Origin: Pseudonocardiales bacterium
GTDB lineage: Bacteria; Actinomycetota; Actinomycetes; Mycobacteriales; Jatrophihabitantaceae
NCBI GenBank assembly: GCA_025465405.1
Contig: JAODNL010000665.1
Location: 1-8,426 of the forward strand
Reading direction: 5' to 3'
DNA: 8,426 bases
Positions 5,886 through 8,426 of the stretch are shown here, in pieces. The position numbers and the translations under genes are program-made. The notes beneath the pieces were generated by a model. That model had not been told where the DNA came from. It searched no databases and worked only from the letters and a program-made list of their open reading frames with translations. Each line of letters opens with the position of its first letter. The first letter of the stretch is position 1.

Positions 5886-6587
5886 ATGGTCCGGGTACTC
5901 GCTGTCTCCGACGAGGTGGACGAGGGGCTCTACGCCGACGTCGCGCCAGTACGTGGCGCGGAACTGATCATCGCGTGCGGTGACCTGCCGTTCGACTACC
6001 TCGCCTACCTGATGGACGCGCTCGACGTCCCGCTCGTTTTCGTGCCTGGCAACCACGACCCTGACCTGTCCGGGTACCGGGCGGCGCGATCGGGCCTGCT
6101 ACTGAGGGCCGGGCTGCCTGTCCGTCAGCCCTGGCCGAGTGGCGCGGTCAATGCCGACGTCAAGGTCGTCGACATGCTCGGGCTGCGACTTGCCGGCCTC
6201 GGTGGGTGCCTGCGTTACAGCGACGGGCCGAACCAGTACACCGAGCGCCAATTCGCCCGCCGGGCCCGACAGTTACGCGTCCGCGCCCGGTGGCACTGCC
6301 GCGACGGGCGTCCGGTGGACGTGGTGCTGACCCATGCCCCCCCGCGGGGCGTCGGCGACGGCGACGACCCGCCACATCGGGGCTTCCAGGCGCTGCACCA
6401 GGTGGTCACCCGGCTGCGCCCACGCCTGCTGCTGCACGGGCACGTGCATCCGTACGGAGCATCGACGCCGGACCTGCAGCTCGACGGCACGACCGTGCGC
6501 AACGTCGTCGGCCGGCACCTTTTCGACATTGCGGCCGGACCGGGGTATACCGAAAGTCGTGCGGGAAACCGGGTTCCCGAGGGCTGA
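5886..6587 (+). CDS. Metallophosphoesterase (calcineurin-like fold) with altered first motif
   Basis: Predicted cytoplasmic dinuclear-metal phosphoesterase of 233 residues; the substrate is unknown (nucleotide, phosphodiester or protein phosphate are all possible). Visible motifs: motif I VSDEVDE with Asp9, but Val11 where DxH places a metal-binding His; motif II CGDLPFDYL (Gly32-Asp33); motif III GNHDPD (55-60, Asn56/His57); motif IV LTHAPP with His150; motif V HGHVHPYG with His184, His186 and His188. There is no signal peptide or membrane segment. The ATG at 5886 begins right at the first beta strand (MVRVLAVSDE). The frame is open back to 5556, but that extension is low-complexity and overlaps the preceding gene in another frame. 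The gene lies 23 bases after the small membrane protein and overlaps the next gene by 29 bp, suggesting joint expression. The missing His appears, from memory, to be shared by a subfamily with similar GDLPxxYL sequences, so the enzyme need not be dead. Confidence 0.88.
   Translation: MVRVLAVSDEVDEGLYADVAPVRGAELIIACGDLPFDYLAYLMDALDVPLVFVPGNHDPDLSGYRAARSGLLLRAGLPVRQPWPSGAVNADVKVVDMLGLRLAGLGGCLRYSDGPNQYTERQFARRARQLRVRARWHCRDGRPVDVVLTHAPPRGVGDGDDPPHRGFQALHQVVTRLRPRLLLHGHVHPYGASTPDLQLDGTTVRNVVGRHLFDIAAGPGYTESRAGNRVPEG
6546..6551 (+). promoter_or_regulatory. Possible -10 element for the ParB-like gene
   Basis: TATACC, inside the palindrome GGTATACC (6544-6551), ends 7 bases before the GTG at 6559. 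It matches TATAAT in the first four bases and lies within the end of the metallophosphoesterase gene. No Shine-Dalgarno sequence at proper spacing precedes the GTG. Translational coupling with the upstream gene is an equally good explanation for its expression. Confidence 0.28.
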
Positions 6588-7395
6588 CGTCGAGAACGAC
6601 TTCCTGCGCGCCCGTAGACGGCAGGTGTTGTCTCGGCTGGCGCACCGGCTGCGCCGCGAACCTGACGATGTCAACCTCATCCTTCCCTTCGACGACGTCA
6701 TCAGCGCGCTGGGCATGCGCGGCGAGCGATACCTCGGCCTGCAGACGATCGCGCTGGACAGCATCGTCGGCACGGTTGACTCGCGCCGTGACTTCGACCG
6801 ACGGTTCCGCCCGACGTCCGGGCGGGTCCGGGAACGCTGGGAGCGGCTGGCACTGGCGCAGCGCAAGGGGGAGCCGCTGCCACCCATCGACGTCTATCGC
6901 GTCGGCGACCTGCACTTCGTGAAGGACGGGCACCACCGCGTCTCGATCGCGATCGCCACCGGCCAGCAGACGATCGACGCCTATGTGACCGAGGTGATCA
7001 CCGCGGTGCCGGCGAAGGGAATCCGACGGCGTGGCGACCTGCTGCTGAAGAGCTACGAGCGGATGTTCCGGGCCCGGGTGCCGCTGCCGCCGCAGGCGTA
7101 TTCGAAGCTCACGGTCACCGATCCGTGGACGTACGCCGAACTCGGCGAGGCGGTCGAGGCGTGGGGATTCCGGTGCATGCAGAACGAACGCAAGTTCCTC
7201 GATCGGGCCGAAGTGGCCCGCCGCTGGTTCGCCGAGGAGTACACGCCTGTCGTTCGTATGCTGCGCGAGGCCGACCTACTCGGTTCGGGCACCGAGGCGG
7301 AGGCCTACCTGCGGGTAGCGCGCGAACGGTACCGCCTCATGCGCACCCACGAGTGGAACGACGAGGTCATCCGGCGACTGCGCGAGGAACGTTAG
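6559..7395 (+). CDS. ParB/Srx-superfamily protein, function unknown
   Basis: 278 residues from a GTG at 6559. The central region (about 60-150) resembles the ParB N-terminal/sulfiredoxin fold: PPIDVYRVGDLHFVKDGHHRVSIAIATGQ contains the ligand-type motif KDGHHRVS (Asp123 to Arg127), comparable with the GxHR motif of sulfiredoxin and the GERR box of ParB. No helix-turn-helix or dimerisation domain typical of chromosome-partition ParB is evident, so it is unlikely to be the parABS ParB. The N-terminus carries a basic helix (DFLRARRRQVLSRLAHRLRRE). The C-terminal 120 residues are rich in Glu/Arg (YLRVARERYRLMRTHEWNDEVIRRL) and unknown to me. The frame is open back to 6334, but the extension is Cys/Arg/Thr-rich shadow of the phosphoesterase gene. 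The start has no clear ribosome binding site and could lie slightly downstream. Overlap with the phosphoesterase gene suggests coupled translation and perhaps related function. Confidence 0.78.
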   Translation: MRETGFPRADVENDFLRARRRQVLSRLAHRLRREPDDVNLILPFDDVISALGMRGERYLGLQTIALDSIVGTVDSRRDFDRRFRPTSGRVRERWERLALAQRKGEPLPPIDVYRVGDLHFVKDGHHRVSIAIATGQQTIDAYVTEVITAVPAKGIRRRGDLLLKSYERMFRARVPLPPQAYSKLTVTDPWTYAELGEAVEAWGFRCMQNERKFLDRAEVARRWFAEEYTPVVRMLREADLLGSGTEAEAYLRVARERYRLMRTHEWNDEVIRRLREER

Positions 7396-8426
7396 GCGTT
7401 CGCGGCGACCTTCGGTTGCGCCAGATTCTCGCCGGTTGCCGGGTCGAACAGGTGGATGGCTCGCACATCCGCCCACAGTTCCGCTTCGGATCCTTCGCGG
7501 ATGCGCGTGGCCGCGTCGAGGCGGGCGACGATCTGGTCGCCCGTCGCGCCGGTGTCGGCCCGGCCGGAGTCGCGCGCCAGTTCGTCGAGCTCAGCGGTCG
7601 ACACGGACTCGCCCTCCACGGTGAAGTAGGCGTAGACGTCCGAGCCCATCGACTCGACGACGTCGATCGTGGCGCGGAACGTGATGCCCCGCCCGCGCAA
7701 GTCCGGCTGCACGAGGCTGGCGTCTTCGAAGCTCTCCGGCCGGATGCCGACGATGACGTCCCCGCCGCCGTGGGAATCGAAGCTGCGGCGACTCTCGTCG
7801 TCCATGGGGATGTCTCCAAGCTTCGTGCGCAGCTTGCCGTCCTCCAGCGTGCCCGGCATGAAGTTCATGGCGGGCGAGCCGATGAATCCGGCCACGAACA
7901 GGTTCGATGGGTGCTCGTACAGCTCCTGCGGCGGCCCGACCTGCTGGATGCGGCCGTTGCGCATGACGGCCACCCGGTCGCCGAGCGTCATTGCCTCGGT
8001 CTGGTCGTGCGTGACGTACACCGTCGTGGTGCCCAGGCGCTTCTGCAGCCGGGACACCTCGGTGCGCATCTGCACCCGCAGCTTCGCGTCCAGGTTGGAC
8101 AGCGGCTCGTCCATGAGGAACGCCGAGGGGTTGCGCACGATCGCACGACCCATCGCCACGCGCTGTCGCTGACCGCCGGACAGGTTCGCCGGCTTGCGAT
8201 CGAGGTGCTGGGTGAGGTCGAGCACGCGGGCAGCCTCGTTCACCTTCTGGTCGATGACCTCTTGCGGTGTCTTGGCCAGCTTGAGCGCGAACGCCATGTT
8301 CTCCCGCACCGTCATATGCGGGTAAAGGGCATAGCTCTGGAACACCATCGCGATGTCGCGGTCCTTCGATTCGAGCTCGTTCACCACACGGCCGTCGATC
8401 CGGATCTCGCCGCCGCTGATGTCCTC
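7392..8426 (-). CDS. ugpC: UgpC/MsmK/AglK-type sugar ABC transporter ATP-binding protein (5' end missing)
   Basis: Cytoplasmic ATPase that energises sugar importers of the maltose/alpha-glucoside/glycerol-3-phosphate class; 344 residues visible. The frame runs off the right edge at 8426, so the start and the Walker A loop (probably about 50-60 residues) are missing. Visible in order: Q-loop MVFQSYALYP (Gln30), ABC signature LSGGQRQR (82-89), Walker B FLMDEP (Asp106-Glu107), D-loop SNLD, H-loop VTHDQTEAM (His140), then the MalK-like regulatory half with GFIGSPAMNFMPG, VGIRPES, VESMGSDVYAYF and the ending LFDPATGENL. Such ATPases often serve several importers in actinobacteria. It lies convergent to the importer operon that lacks an ATPase, so it may power that operon; this is inference. 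Its TAA (7392-7394) overlaps the TAG of the ParB-like gene by two bases, and no terminator separates them. The symbol denotes the family rather than a proven glycerol-phosphate role. Confidence 0.93.
   Translation of the reverse strand, partial: EDISGGEIRIDGRVVNELESKDRDIAMVFQSYALYPHMTVRENMAFALKLAKTPQEVIDQKVNEAARVLDLTQHLDRKPANLSGGQRQRVAMGRAIVRNPSAFLMDEPLSNLDAKLRVQMRTEVSRLQKRLGTTTVYVTHDQTEAMTLGDRVAVMRNGRIQQVGPPQELYEHPSNLFVAGFIGSPAMNFMPGTLEDGKLRTKLGDIPMDDESRRSFDSHGGGDVIVGIRPESFEDASLVQPDLRGRGITFRATIDVVESMGSDVYAYFTVEGESVSTAELDELARDSGRADTGATGDQIVARLDAATRIREGSEAELWADVRAIHLFDPATGENLAQPKVAANA

Noticed and set aside
6334..6558. 75-residue N-terminal extension of the ParB-like protein
   Set aside because: The extension overlaps the conserved GHxH-containing end of the phosphoesterase gene and translates to Cys/Arg/Thr-rich sequence typical of an off-frame reading.
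6559..7395. Chromosome-partition ParB (parB of the parABS system)
   Set aside because: No parA neighbour, no parS-like TGTTTCACGTGAAACA site, and no recognisable helix-turn-helix. Only the ParB/Srx-type core motif is shared.

Overview
The window is GC-rich with strongly GC3-biased codons and GTG starts. Its Rho carries a long low-complexity insert, it has a Gly/Ser-linker lipoprotein, and its small proteins look actinobacterial. I read it as a chromosomal segment of a high-GC actinobacterium; the genus cannot be fixed from the sequence. No tRNA, rRNA, CRISPR array, insertion sequence or phage gene is visible.

Layout: (1) 1-1641 is the 3' part of rho, entering inside its disordered N-terminal insert and closed by a perfect 16-bp-stem terminator at 1660-1700. 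(2) 1701-1840 is a control region with a CRP-like half-conserved palindrome and two LacI-family-type AGCGCT operators just upstream of the next ribosome binding site. (3) 1841-5447 is a sugar ABC importer operon: an AglE-like binding lipoprotein, a strong intercistronic hairpin, then MalF-type and MalG-type permeases. (4) 5479-7395 holds three tightly packed genes of uncertain role: a small one-helix membrane protein, a metallophosphoesterase lacking the usual DxH histidine, and a ParB/Srx-fold protein overlapping it by 29 bp. (5) 7392-8426, on the minus strand, is the 3' part of a UgpC/MsmK/AglK-type sugar-importer ATPase whose stop codon overlaps the stop of the ParB-like gene.

Working together: the importer operon encodes binding protein and both membrane subunits but no ATPase. 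The convergent UgpC-type ATPase a few genes away is the obvious candidate to power it, possibly along with other importers in the cell. The binding protein resembles alpha-glucoside binders (trehalose, maltose, sucrose type), and the control region suggests induction by substrate through a LacI-family repressor encoded elsewhere, perhaps with cAMP-receptor-type input. The membrane protein, phosphoesterase and ParB-like genes show no visible functional tie to sugar uptake. They are the least explained part of the window and the best candidate for something undescribed, although each may belong to a known but uncharacterised actinobacterial family.
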